Assembly: GCA_022661535.1 (NCBI GenBank)
Contig: JAKULF010000007.1
Coordinates: 2,294,001 to 2,358,000 of the forward strand
Direction of reading: 5' to 3'
Length of the DNA stretch: 64,000 bases
From: Eutypa lata
Taxonomy: Eukaryota; Ascomycota; Sordariomycetes; Xylariales; Diatrypaceae
This document shows, piece after piece, positions 12,491 to 26,040 of this stretch. Within the stretch, counting starts at the first letter, position 1; the number at the start of each line of letters is the position of its first letter. The notes beneath the pieces were generated by a model, which saw only the letters and a program-made list of their open reading frames with translations, was not told the origin of the DNA and did not search any database. The translations under genes and the position numbers were made by a program.

Positions 12491-15305
12491 GTGGGGTGAG
12501 CTGGAAGCACCTTTATTAGGCGTTAGGATTTATCGGGTTGGCATGACACGGGCTTGCTTGTATGACAAGTTCGGGCGTATAGTTCGTAGGCTCAGAAATC
12601 CCATATGGCTCAATGAGAGCAGGTACTTTAGTTTTTTTAAGGCAATCAGTCTCTAGAGTTACTTTTCTCCGCAAGGCTAAGCTGCAGGCCATCAAGCAAC
12701 ATCTCAAATAGATACGTACTCCCAATGTATAGGCCTTTTGAGCCCCTGAACCTCATACAAATATGTGGATGATATACTCTATTACGTTGCTGGACACATG
12801 CAATGCCTTCCTAAGTGCCCATGACTCACTAAGTAGGATCAGTATGCTTCATTGCAACCAACCAGGATACTTGCGAAGTTTACAATTTGGACCACCAGCG
12901 ATGCTGACTGATTAAACCACTCCTTCACTCTCGCAGGCGGAGGGCTAGCAGGTAATGTCTAAGGAGTTCTCGGGCTAGAGCTGCTGCGTAATATTAGGAC
13001 ACCAATGAGAGATGGTACAAAGACGAATTAATAGTACACCTTGACGTAGAAGTTCCATTTCAGGGAGATGATATAAGGAAAAAGCTAATGAAGATGCACC
13101 TACTTCCAGTATGTGCATATTTTCTCTACTGTAAAAGGGGTAGGCCGACATATGAAATAGTTTTGTAGGTATATGGCTATAATCCGTGTAATGATTAAAA
13201 CAAGGTATAACAGAGTTTTTAAATCATTTCAATGGACTTTATTTGAATTAACCCGCGTAAGAGGTTTCCTTGCCACTACTTTTACAAACTTCTCCCTAGT
13301 TAAGGCTCTTGATCAAGGCCGTGACACTCATCCAGATTGCTAATCTAAAGGGTTCCTTGATATGAAACTTGGCTCTTAAGGTTAAGTTAGCCCCCGTCGC
13401 CGTTAGTAAAATTCACTAAGTAGTTGGCCATCAAGGATATTATGATGAATGTGAAGACTTTTGTGTATCAGCTCAATATGGGGTATGTTGCCCTCTAATT
13501 AGAAGAGCATTTATGGCTAGCCCACAAGTTTACAGCGTAGTGGTGTTTGACTAGAATCTAAGAAGCTTGACTTGAATGCGTATTTAGGTGGCTTTATAGA
13601 TAATACTATGTTCTCTTATACCTTGATTTTGTGGTGTCAAATATAATTGAACCGATCTTCAGTTCTTAGCCTTTATAGTGATTAACTACCCTCTTTTGGG
13701 ATTTTCAAGAAGGCAAATACTTTTCGACTTTCGTTTATTAATTGTAGCATACAACTCATTTCTATTACAATCATTATAACGTGTAATCACCTAGTCACCT
13801 ATAACAAATTTTTTACTGTGAAAATGATCGTCACTTTTTACTTCTTATTTTCGTAGCGGTTTTCTCCTTGTCCTTTATACGGAGTAATAGTTAGCTTTAT
13901 ATACATGGAACAAACCAACAATCACTTGTCTTTGTCTTCTATGTGGCTTTAAAGGAGCTAGAGTCGTCAAGAAACTGATTTCTCGCTGGCCACTATAGTT
14001 ACGCGGCGGATCCAATGAAGCGCCTTCTCGGAGAGATCAAGTCGAAGTAACATGTTTCGTCAAGGTCTTAAAAGACACATAAAGGTTACCTGTGCATATA
14101 AAATACATAGTCAATGTAAATTGCATACACTTGGTGCTGTTCTCCGGTAAATTCGATGCTAGATGGTAGCTTATTGGCTGATCAGTCACAACGGCCAGTT
14201 CAAATGCTCATTTGTCAACGAGACATTTGGAAGTTTGGGGTCTATATTGTAACCCAACCTTTCAAGTGGAACTATGGTCTACCCAATGGCGGTTAAAAAA
14301 AACTGCTTCATTTTGCTATGCAATCCTGATAGGCGTAAAATAGTCGCAGCAGACCACTTGTCTTTGTGCAACTCCGTGAGAGATGAGGTATTACCTGGAA
14401 TTGGTACATTTATACGCCAAATATAGCACACGATAAAATCGACAATTACACTATGAATGATATTCCACTATGATGTATATAGCCTTTATTATATTGCTTC
14501 TATATATAAAACAAGTAGTTATATGCAGTGGATCCCGCAACATATTACAAGCCCTCCTGAGCAGCGGCCTTCATCCACTAGTTGCCTCTTGGTCTTCCCG
14601 AGTGTGGCAAAATGCTTATGGTGGGAAGGAGGGAGGGGTTGAGAATGACTGGGTGACAATGCACATATGATAATAAAAGGGGGCAACTCTATAATAAAGT
14701 GCGGTTAGATGCCAGGCTACCTGTCAGGCTCTAGCTCTAGGCGCTAAGGTCAAACAAAGTGGCTTCGAATGGATGCATGCTCAGCAGTTTATAATTGACT
14801 TTACTTATAATGAAAGACTAAAGAGCTACCGTTAGTTAAACTGGCATATGTGGATTCGCTGTTTGACCTGATACTTGGTATTGAGGTCGCTTAACTATTA
14901 TGTCTAAAGCCTCGCGGTCATTTATCCGTCTTGAATCTCACGAACACAGCCGTACATATATTGTTAGTCACTTTGCTATAGTCCACAGTGGCAGGATCAT
15001 CGCATGGCTGACCTTAAAATAGGTAAAAGCATCAAATATACCTAGGACTTGTGAACCCTCCGTAGTGCTCTCTACCTTTGCTGGACTGCCCTTGGTTGGC
15101 GTGGATTATGTATGCCAAGCCAGCTGAATATACAAACTTTACCAATCATATTCACCGTGGCTTAGCACCTCATCTATTTGGGTTGTTGCTGAAGATCCTA
15201 AGAATGTCACCCTGAGGCCTTGAAATATGTCCATCTGCGTAACCCCTCTTATGAATCATTTTCTTTCTTTCTTCATTTTCGCAGTTAACAGGAGAGAGAA
15301 AAAAA
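12491..15305. other. Gene-free A+T-rich stretch
   Basis: Nearly 3 kb with stops in all frames and no recognisable protein, RNA or repeat structure. Immediately before 15306 there is a pyrimidine-rich tract (TTTCTTTCTTTC) like those found upstream of fungal transcripts. Confidence 0.55.
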
Positions 15306-17619
15306 ATGCAACGAGAGCCAAATCACACCACCTCCTTTCCCTATCAGATGGCGGGAAGCATTACTACTAGTGAATTAACTCGCACCAATATTTCCTTCGA
15401 AGCCCCTTCCGGTCCCAGGCGGATTGGAATATGGCTTCGATTTCTCATATGCCTTTCTCTCGCAATGATTCTGGCTGTTCTTGCCTTTATCAGCTGGGCA
15501 TGGTTTGAGTCTCCAAACAATCTTGCCTGGCGTCGAATGGTACTTGGTCTTTATCTTACACAGTCGGTTACACTTGTTGGAGTTATTGTTCGAACTGCGA
15601 CAGGTATTCTTTCAGCCACCGCAACTTCAATGATAGCATCGCTAGCTGTCGAAAGAAAAGGGGTACATCTGAAGGATGTTGCCGCCATGTCAATTGCCCG
15701 CTTTAGTAATTCTGGGCCCCTCTCTTTGTCTGGTTATATTGCCAGCCGTTCAGCTTTAGAACCTCTTCTTCATATTTTATCCGCGCTTCTGTTGCTCACA
15801 ACCATCGTCTCCCAGTTTACATCAGCCTTACTTGTGTCGGACTTAGCCCCAGGGCAAGTTGTGTCACTTTATGAGAAGGTCACTAGTGCATATGGGTTCG
15901 ACTCTCCCTCTGATGTGATAGGCTCATCAGAACCCCCATCACTTGAAGGATTTTCATACAACCCTTGGACTCGAAGGCCCTCCAGTTCAGAGATATTTGC
16001 CGAATACTCCGAGTATGTGGAAACTGCAGATAACATAGACGACACTGGTCCAACCATCAGAGCCTTTCTCCCACTGCCTATCCAGAGGGAGAGGGAGCTA
16101 CTCCAGGAATTCAGGGGTATGGCGCAAGTAGTCGACTCGCGCGTCATATGTCTCCGGCCGGTGGTCAGCAACCTAAGGCTGTGCAGCACCTTCTACGTGG
16201 ATTCAGTGGGCGTTTGCGGAAGCCTCTCCATAAATAATATACCAGATACTATCGTTTTTAGAGAAAACGTAACAAGTACTGGTTTTGTCTGTGTATTGGC
16301 AGACGCTTCGAAGCCGCAGTATGGCTGGTCGCTCTGCAACACACGTTTCGGAGACATGACCACAAATTTGACAAATGCTACCACCACTGGCTTTGGCCCC
16401 TCTTTGATGAGCATGTCATATATGCTTTGGAATTCTGGAGATGTCGTAAAACAACTCCAAGGCTTTCCACAGAGGGACGGCCACTTAGAGCTAATTGAAA
16501 CTTCTGCTTCAGGGCCTTGGCTTCACCAACGCGCTCTTTTTAGGGATCGAGAAGGAAATGCGGGGGGCGAAGCTAATATAAAGATGTCTTGGTGTTTTGG
16601 ACCTAGCGAGTAGGTAATCCTCTTGTATTAACATCTCAGGCTCAAGGCGCTCTAATCATATTGGTTCCAGCTCTCCTCCTCTAGCGTACCTAAACATTAC
16701 CGCATCAAGTACTCAAGCTCTATCCGAGCCGCAATACGAATGGAATCAAACATGAGATACATACAGTACGACTGACGTAAGGCGGCAGCTAAGAGCTGTC
16801 GCTGATGGGAGATTGCTCACTAACGAGGAACGACAAGTATTAACGATAACGCCGGAAGATATGAGAAAAGAACTTGCTAGCATCCGTGGGCAGCAGATCC
16901 AACGAGGATATCAGGACCATTACGATTTACTTTCAGATGCTCTCAGAACAACAGCTACAGACATCCATTTATCACCTTACGCGGCCCCTGATGCGACTGG
17001 TAACCAAATTACCGACGGCATTTTGGCCAACTTAATCCATTACACAATCGAAGAAACCAACTCGCCTGCTCTTGCCTTGCAAGCATTCAAGACCGTCCTT
17101 AAGAGGATGATCTATTACGATTTTATTTCCACATTCACATCAACAAGCCAAGACACCGTAGCAAGGTTCACCACAACCCCTATCCCCCAATCAACGGTTG
17201 GCTATTGGGTAGTAGTGTCAACAATTGTTATTCATATACTTCTTTTCTCGGTCATTAACTTTTTATTTTTACGCACGAAATTTAGCTTGCCCAATAACGC
17301 ATGGCACACCGTCGCCCAGGCGGCCGGAAGTGTTGAGATGAAAGACCTACTGGTATTCAGTAGGCTCGCATCAGATGATCAGGTTGACGATTGGCTTGAA
17401 GGAACCGAACCACCGCGGAATGCTTATGAATCTGCTAAACATGCCATACGGAAGATGGCTGGAATGTTTTCAACGGGTCAAAAGAAGGTGCTTAAGGACC
17501 GGTACGTAGTTGACGGAGGAGCCTTCGTCTTGGCCACAGGTTCTGGTTCTGATTCCCTGGCTATGGAATCACGTCGGAGAACGGGTTACATGCAGGCGAA
17601 TACGGACGATGAGTCTTGA
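15306..17619 (+). pseudogene. Polytopic membrane protein gene interrupted by an in-frame TGA
   Basis: Not a family I can name. Removing a 60-base intron at 16610-16670 (GTAGGT donor, CTAATC branch, TTCCAG acceptor) joins the frame starting at ATG 15306 (or 15348) to the frame ending at 17619, giving one continuous 750-codon reading broken only by TGA at 16753-16755 (codon 463). Both sides look coding: PPLAYLNITASS and EPQYEWNQT before the stop, DVRRQLRAVADGRLLTNEE after it. Predicted membrane helices lie near residues 35-62, 80-105, 157-186 and 612-635, with a large Asn-glycosylation-site-rich loop between the third and fourth. If the stop is real, the product ends at 462 residues and loses the last helix and cytosolic tail. 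The alternatives are a decayed gene, a second intron covering the stop (for example 16686-16766, 81 bases), or a base error. TGA could come from CGA by a C-to-T change or from TGG by G-to-A, both compatible with RIP. Confidence 0.65.
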
Positions 17620-20600
17620 GGCATCAAGCAATTCACTAGTGACGTAAATATAAGCCAAAGAAATTGGAAGCTATATCTGAAGGACTAGGATCTTGTGAAG
17701 AGTTTGTACGAACTAATAACTACCTAGTCCTAATGAATGATTTCAAGATATTGAAGTTCTAGTCGTTTCTTCTATACCGCATTTCCTATTAAACGTGAGA
17801 TTGTCGGACTCCAATTCTACTAAATAGGATAGAATCACATGGTATTCACGCAGTTCTATATGGCCTTTGTCCCACTTCTTAGCGATCCGTGGTAGCTGTG
17901 TGATGGGATTTATCAACATTATGGATGCTGCGCGGTAACTGAAACCTTTTCTCCAGTTGGCAGTACCTGGGTTCGCCGCCTTTGATATGCCCGATGATAC
18001 TTCGAGCATGTGACATGTATGAGTTCGTCCTACAGTTAACGTCATCATTATTATTTAGACCAAGTGATAGGTTTAATGCCATACTTTATGTGAGCTTATT
18101 CATGATTTGGTACTGCCGTTGAATATGTTAGAGAGATCAATATGTTGTTGGCAAGGGGCATTCAGGAGAACCCCTTAGCTAGTTCTACAAATACTATGAG
18201 AGTGTGGCTAATGTAATGGGGACCCTATCGAGCCCGTCTTTAGAGCGCCGCTTGACAATTAGAGTTGAAATAGTTCGATTCATCATATCTGTGGATTATT
18301 TCGCATTCTTTTTTATATTCAGGGCGTGTCGTTTGTTGCATTGGGCGTCGAAACCTGAGGCCTTCCTCCGAAAATACATAGGTCTCATTGGGTGGATCGA
18401 CGTTCAATGCTGATCATCTGCTCATGGGACCCCAACAACCCGGTCCCAGCCTTGAATTTGGGGGATCTACCCATTGCAGCCGGTCAATCATTTCGTACCT
18501 ATGTAAATAAATTGATCTCCTTCATTCCAGTATATCAATAATTGGCTATCGCCTTTTATATTGGATTCTGCTAACTGTGCACTTCGGTTGTACGGACTAT
18601 GGACCTCATCGGAATCATAAGACGATTATGGCCGCCCCGGGGGATTTCGGGAGTTTCCGCCCACTCCAATGTTCATAAGCGTCTATTAGACTTGACCCTT
18701 ACTAACGAAGTTTCATGAATTTCGCGCACGCCGGACCATACCAAGGAATGGTTGCGTAGGCCTAGATTTCATTATTACAGTAGGCCCGAATTATGCCTTT
18801 ATGCAGAACTATATCTTGCTGTGGCACACCCGGCGTTACTGTCAATGCTTAACGCAAAGATTCAAGAACATCTCGACGCTTGTTTTAGCCTACGTGCCAA
18901 TGACAAACAAGTTGGAGAACGCTGCACAGCTCATGATGTGCTTGTGAACTCTGCTGTTATGAAGGGCGAATGCACAAAACGACAAGGCAAGTTGCCTAAA
19001 TGCATCCGGGCTGGACGGATCGAGAGGATTGCAGATGCAGCATCTCCTGCATGGGTGTCTTCTCGGCGTAGTATGCGATATGCCCCGGTGAAGTCTGATG
19101 CTACCTTAACCAGTAACTATTCTGCTATTGGAACTACTCCAAACGGAGAACCAGGAGTTCGCCTCAATGTACGAATGTACGTTGCCAGTACGAAATATCC
19201 ACTTCTGGTTCTAGATTGCTTATTCAATCCCATGAAGCCTATTGGTTGGCCAGGTGGACAGCAAAATTCGCTTAAGCAACTGACGAGCTTACCAGAACCA
19301 ACTGGATCTCGAGACCCCATTGCAACGGACCGATCTTGATATTTTACTAGTTACAGCAACGTATCTGTACAATATATAAAGTTTGACAGCCGACCAAGAT
19401 TGTGATACATAACTAGGTGCATACTCATGGAAGCAGAAGGTGGCTGAACAAACAAAATATTCTTGGAAATTAATAACCACTTGCAGCTGGGAAGAATGTA
19501 TGCATAGACCCTTGAAGCTACATTGCCATTGAAGGTAATATCTAGTAGGTACGTATATGGGGATTGGGAGGTAGTCGGTCGTTGGATGGTTTGGTTCCAA
19601 TGGCGAAAAGGGGCTTACCCCTCTTAGCTAAGTAGAGTTTGGGGGGCTCGCCGCACATCTGACGTCTTTTTCCTTCCAGGATCAGATGATTGCTAGGTAG
19701 CTTAATAATTAGCGGCTCCAGCGAGACGTAGAGATTGGTAGTGCTTGCGGTTGATTATGAATGAATATTGCTGCTTGGCAATATCTGTAGTTAACGAAAT
19801 AGACCCTGTTTCCCACGCCTTTTTTGGGACTTCCTTCATTCCTTTCAGTCACTCGACTACTTCGTAGATATCGTCAGAATATCAACAACAATAACAACGA
19901 CCATATATCATTAACGGTGGTGCGACCTGTTTATGTATATGCTAGAGAGGGAGTGTCTCTATTGATACTATATCCCTCTTTTCAACAGCCTGTTTTCAAG
20001 CGTTGTCTCCTTGGGGTCTAACATATACACAAAATCCTGCCACCCCCATACATTGAGCCAAACAAACTTCATCAAGCATTGCGGCATTGTATTGTACACG
20101 TCGTTTCGAACGCCGAGCCATCCATCTCACTTACACGTATCGTACCTTGTGACTGTGACGCCGATCCTACTCGTTGCTGGAGGTTTTTGAGGGGACGATA
20201 TCAAATCGGCAAATATTAAAAATGACTGTTACCATGTGCTTTCGGTAGTCAAGCTCGTTGGGCTGTCTTATGAAATATTGATCAAGGTAAATCCGTAACC
20301 AAAAGGCAATTCCGACCCCACTATACAAGCTTCAGGCCTTAACTTAGAAAGTATGCCGGTGCCGGCGTTGACTCGGGCTTTGAATAGGTAGTCGAGGCTA
20401 ACAATTATACAGAGATATTGCAATTGAGTAGGTATACAAACTCTTTTTTTTACCACTGTTTGGTATGAAATCCTTCGTTACGAACTATCGGAATCCCCAT
20501 GAATGAAACTCTGGAGTCTGGAATTGGATGTTCATTTGGAGCAAAAGCCGATTCGTCCATCCATTTTTGTTTTACCCCAGACATATGAATAGAGATTGGT

Positions 20601-20963
20601 GGTAGACGGACCCCCACTATCAGGGCTAACTAGGTTAGGGATCTGTGATATCATATTCTTTCCTTATCAAGTTACCTATCCTACAGAGGCAAGTTGAACC
20701 AGACATCTGCTAACTCTAGCGCACAGCTTACATAGCAGCCATACCTATGGTTAGTAACGCTTGCACTACCTGATCACCTGCATACGATATACATACATAC
20801 ACACCACACCATACACCATACACCACATTTCCGACTAAACATTAGTTGAACCCTGAATTCTTATCTTCTAAGTTACCAACCTGTCAAAAACAACCTCCCA
20901 AGTTTGTTACACAACATACTGTGCATGCTGCCAGCACAAATGACAGGCACTCAGATGCTCAAC
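17620..20963. other. Gene-poor stretch with one weak open frame
   Basis: The only sizeable frame is 18752-19339 (+), 195 codons, which begins without an ATG and shows no family I recognise (AVAHPALLSMLNAKIQEHLD is its most protein-like piece). It may be a decayed exon or chance. Nothing else is supported. The last 200 bases before 20964 carry repeated ATACATAC/CACACCATACACCA words. Confidence 0.5.
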
Positions 20964-23900
20964 ATGGAGCAGGTTATGGATGTTAGTTGGATGACCCATG
21001 ATAAAGGTATATATACGCTTTTCTGCGATCCTACCCAACGAGCCAACTCGATGCGACATAATTATTATTTGCTCTCTCGTTCCTTTACTGTCGTCTTTAT
21101 ATCGGACCTTAACTATCAGTGCTGACTCTGTCTGACCTTGACCTTGTAGATAACGTAGAGAAACACACATCGAAACCTCACTCTTCGACCGTCCCTATCC
21201 ACCACAATCATACTCCGGAAACCACTACACCCAGTAAGGTGAATGGCAACACTTCATCTGCACCGCCGTCGCCACTGCCTTCCGCTTCCCCAAGCCAGAA
21301 TGCGAACGTAGCCAAATCGAACACCCAATCGACAGTAACAGAGAAGAATGCCACTCCCCCGTCAATCCAGAGCCAAAGGCGGCCTTCGTGGTTCGCCAAT
21401 ATGGCCTCCAGATTCTCTGTCTCTCCTAACGGTCAAGCTACCCCGCCACCTAGCTCAACCGAACCTGATGCAGATGAAGTGACCCCCTTGCCCAAAATAT
21501 CACCTAATAAGAATGCCGTCTTACCTCACGCTGTACGACAGACAGGCGATGCACCATACACACCTGCACCTCCAAAATCCTCCCAGCCAGGTTTTCTCGG
21601 TGTCTTACGCCGGCTATCGTCTTCCAACGGCGCCCCAATTTCAAGAGCAGGCCATGGGCTCGTCGAGCGTAAAGTGCTGAATGTTGATAAGAATCGGGAA
21701 AGGTGTAGGGTGAACGAACTTAGCCAAGCAAAATTGCGCCGTGTCGCTTTTTGTGTCGATGTGGAAATAGCCCCGATGCCCAGGTATCTCGATGAAGACG
21801 CAAGCTGTAAGATATCCGTGGACAAGGCCCAGAAGCGTACAATGAAAGAGAAGGGTGAAGCCGAAGCTCTAAAACACCCAGATGAAGTAAAAGAGCAAAA
21901 GGAACACGAGGGTATTGTCGAAGCTACCGGCGAATCGCTACCTAAGGAACCAGAGAAAGAAGGTATAGAAGCACCTAAGGCGCAGACGAACGGGCAAGCG
22001 GGAGACGTTTCTGTCGGCCAAGGATGCGAGAAAAAGCCAGAACAAGGGATGACACGAAAGAAGGAAAAGAAAAAGAAGAGCGAGGCAGAGAGGAAGGCGA
22101 AAAAGGAGCAGAGACGAAAAGAGGCACTGGAGAAAGGGGCCATTCCCATGGAAATCCACCTCGATAGCGATTCGTCCTCGGAAGACGTCGCATCAACTAT
22201 AGGAACACCGAAGACCCACCTAAAGCCAACAACCAACCCCGTAAGGATATACCGTAGATGTTGTCAGTTGCGGGAAACCGACATTCTTACCAAAATCACT
22301 CACCAACTACCAAAGTCGACAGAGGACTCCGTGGATGGTCTGGTGGAAAAGTTAGACCTTACTGATTATCTTTTGCCTCTACGGGATCTCATCACCCTTG
22401 GTGATTTCTTGGCTGTCGTGCCAGTTAAGGAAGTCATCTTAGATAACTGTGGTTTATCAGATGAAGGTGTACGTGTAGTCCTCGCTGGGCTTCTTGCAGC
22501 TAGAAAGCCGCAAGTGAAATACCGGAAGTCTCTCACCGTACCAGCTGATCTAGTGCCACAAGGTGGTGTGGTGGAGAGGCTTGTGCTGAAAAACAACAAG
22601 ATCGGTGTTGAAGGTTGGAAACATATTGGCCTCTTCATCCACTTATGTCGCTCTATCAAGTGGATTGATCTCTCCAAAATACCGTTTCCTACTCAAGCTG
22701 AGCCTGTCAAAGCGACGCCACTCACGCTCCATCTCCATCTGAGCAATGGTATTCATTATGGAAACCACGGTACGCCGGTTCCCCTTGATATATCAACCCT
22801 GCTTTCAAAGGCTATCGGCGAGCGTTTGGCTGGTTCGGAATTAGAGTTGATCAATCTTGGTGCAACTGGTTTGAATGCGCACCAACTCGGAGCTATAGTG
22901 GACGGCATGCTGAAGTCAGGCGTGACTAGACTAGGGCTCTCGCATAACAACCTTGATGCACAAGGCGTCCAGCATGTGGCGCGATATTTACATAATGCGA
23001 AATGCGAGGGTATTGACCTTGGAGGAAACGACCTAAGACACCAACTGGGGACAATAGCCGGGGCTATTGACGAGCACAACCCCTTATGGGCTATCAGTCT
23101 CGCCAATTGCAACTTAGAGCCAGCTTCGCTCTGCAAGATATTCCCGCATCTCACCAAACTATCCGCATTCAAATTTCTCGATCTATCTCACAACCAGGAT
23201 CTCTTCGAATCCGAACCGAGTGCCCTCGGCCTACTTCGGAGGTGAGTCTTGGAGAACTAGTCATAAGAAGGCCATGCAAATCAACTAACTCTTTTTTCTA
23301 GATATCTTCCACAGCTGGGGCAATTACGAAGGCTACATTTAGCCGATGTCTCAATGACTCCTGAACAGGCTATATCGTTAGCTGAAATCTTGCCTGAAAA
23401 CAAGACTTTGGCGCACATCAACTTGTTAGAGAATCCTGGACTCGAAAGCATAGCCCAGGCCGACACTGAAGCAAAGAAAGAAGAAGCATGCGCACTGTAT
23501 GCTTCACTAATGGCTGCTGTTAGGGTATCTAGGTCTCTGGTTAAAGTCGACATCGATGAACCTAGCGGCGAAGCTGGCGAGCTGGTGACAGCTTTGGCAA
23601 ACCAAGTTGTTGCGTACTGCATGCGAAACCTGCAAGGCGTTCCCGATATCCGAGATTCCTCAAGTGATCAGGGTGAGATACCAAAGTATCCAGACGTACT
23701 TCGTCACCTGGTCGGCTATGAAGGAAGTAATCCTGCAGAAATTGATGACATCGACGAGACTGCTCCAGATGATGATTACGTTATCGGTGGAACAGGTGTT
23801 GTCAAGGCCTTAACTTGCTGCTTGAAGAACATGAGCGATGATACGAAACGCGAACCAGGTGAATTCGTTGATGAGTTGGACGCTGGTACAACTACCTCCT

Positions 23901-24751
23901 CAACTTCAACTCTACCCTCTAGCAAAGCCAAGGATATGCCGAAGGAGCTGCTCTGGAGCGCAAGGAAGATCCGTGTCCGACTTCAGCCTGCACTGGTACA
24001 AGCCAAAGCTTCGGCTTCTCAGGATATGCACAACTACCGTACGTTTCCTTCTAAGTTGTTCGATTACGAGATACTAACTGTATACGCTTTAGATCGCCTC
24101 CTTTTCCTTGACCATACCATTGAAGGTATCATAAAACGGTTTGAGAACGAGTTTCCCGAGACTCGCGAGGATGTTCCCACCGGAACTAGCCCGCCGAATC
24201 AGATTATTCCCAAACACCGTCGGACGTTTTCAATGTCATCTGGAGAAGGAGATGCCGTATTTTCAGATACTGAGGAGATGGATACAACAATTATCCCACC
24301 TGCACGTAGCCGTTCTAACTCTATCTTATCACATACATCGAGAGCACTGGCCGAAGAGGAAGGCCAAACACTTCGAGCTGGCCATAAGTTCCGCCGGAAC
24401 CTCCTCAGGCCTGAGCACTATGGCCTTCTTACAAGTACCGAAGAGATCAAGAACGACCCTGCACATGCTAGGTTAATCGTAGGATTATTGGAAGAGCTTT
24501 GCGAGGACGACGAAGCACTACGGAGCAGAGTCCTCCACCAGGGTGCAGTGAAAACCTTCCAAGAGGAAAGGGAAATGATCATGAGGCTGCTCCGTGACAA
24601 GGACCCACAATACTGGGAGACCTTCACCGAAGCGCAGGAGAAAGCTAGGGCCAACCTGAAGGTTGGAACGGATTCAGGACCCCTTGCTAATGGGTTGAAG
24701 GATATCAACGACAAAGGGATCGTCATCGACGAGCAAGCTATCGAGGACTAG
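20964..24751 (+). CDS. Leucine-rich-repeat protein of the fungal Mhp1 / PPP1R37 type with an RVxF motif
   Basis: Four exons, 20964-21006, 21150-23241, 23302-24038 and 24093-24751, join in phase to about 1,176 residues. After a tiny first exon (MEQVMDVSWMTHDK) comes a long Ser/Pro-rich disordered region with RRPSWFANMASRFS, then KLRRVAFCVDVEIAPMPRY containing RRVAF, a textbook RVxF docking motif for protein phosphatase 1. A Lys/Glu-rich coiled segment follows, then LRR-type repeats (VILDNCGLSDEGV, RLVLKNNKIGVEGWKHI, LINLGATGLNAHQLGAI, RLGLSHNNLDAQGVQHV, GIDLGGNDLRHQL, AISLANCNLEPASL, FLDLSHNQDLFE, RLHLADVSMTPEQA). RVxF followed by ribonuclease-inhibitor-like LRRs is the architecture of animal PPP1R37, and fungal relatives are usually labelled Mhp1-like cell-wall or microtubule proteins; that name is from memory and uncertain. 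Upstream in-frame ATGs at 20925 and 20940 are alternative starts. The 54-base third intron is a multiple of three and stop-free. Confidence 0.8.
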
Positions 24752-26040
24752 AAGAACCGAAAGACTCGTCCATGAGATCAACGTCGCTGTTATACTATAC
24801 CGCTTTATATGTATGTATATGTATTGTTACATTTCTAGGAAACGGGGTGGGGTGGCAGTGTGTGGTGTTGCATCCCCTCTTGGAGTTTCCCACACCTTTG
24901 GCCGATAGAAATTAGATGTAGGTGAGGGAAGGTGGCATGGCATGGAAGGAGAGCTGGTGTCGTTCGTTTTTATGTGGTTGCGAGGTAGTTGTGTTGGGGA
25001 TTGGAACGGAACCATGGTCGACTGCGAAATAGGAAATTACCTGGTTGGATGACGGATCTCCTAACAACCATCCATTTTCTGGCGTTTATTGGTTTTGGTA
25101 GTTTAGCATTGGCGTCTAGGAGTTCTGTGTTCAAATTCGAGTTTTCAAATATATGGCGAATATTATACTATACCTTCTCGCGTTTTAGTACTAGACAGAA
25201 TGGATATTCACCCCCTATCCTTGGTGATGAAGTTGGATACGTCCCGTATTATAATATTGAATAAAGTACACGAAGCCTCAAACCAGTATGATTTGCAATT
25301 CCTTTGAATTCACTCCTATGATTATTGAAGTAGTATACCGGCTGGTTAGGTCCAACAACGTGATATTTCCTTATCAGCTCGGAACCTAACCACGTATTGT
25401 ACTGTCCTGCTTCTCATGTGAAATATATTACCATCTAGGTAGGTATGTAGGTTAGGTAGCTACTGAAGTAAGATGATGCACGCATCCGATTCTTCTTTTC
25501 TGGCTCGGAACAAGAGCCAATCCCCCCAAAAAATTAATCAATTCCCCAATGGACGACAACCCGACCTCCTCCTCGCTCGGTTGGTTCATGCATCGTGCAA
25601 CCCGAAAATTAAACGCCACCTGGGGGTATAAAAACCAACGACTTCCTTCCGGCTCAAACCCTCACTTATCACCTCTTTCTCTCTGTTACTATGTAGATAT
25701 AAGGCATCATCCCTTCTCATCCAACAACACTAAACCTAAAAATAAAAATAAAATGCTCGCCATATTTATACCGTGGAATTCGCTCCCGAGGGGATATTAA
25801 AAAAAACGCCTGAAATGCCCAACGCCCACCCCGACGAACCGCCATTATGATAAAGGTTCAATGCCGTTGCCATGAATGCATTAATCCATGTTCCCCATCC
25901 GTGAAAGCATCCATCCATCCGAGCCAGCTAATTAGCTACGTGATAACTCGGGACGGGAAAGATTAGACCTTTTGTTTGAAATCACTCTCTCAAGTACGTA
26001 CGTACACCATGATTAAATACGTAAAAACAGGTACTTAAGT
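24752..26040. other. 3'-3' intergenic region
   Basis: Between the convergent LRR and DUF6536 genes. Frames at 24989-25264 and 25549-25800 have no recognisable content. One TAGGTAGGTA motif lies at 25436-25445 with further TAGGT words just after it. Confidence 0.5.

Noticed and set aside
21526..22236. 236-codon minus-strand frame under the LRR gene
   Set aside because: Ser/Phe-rich complement of the Lys/Glu-rich coding segment, with no motifs.
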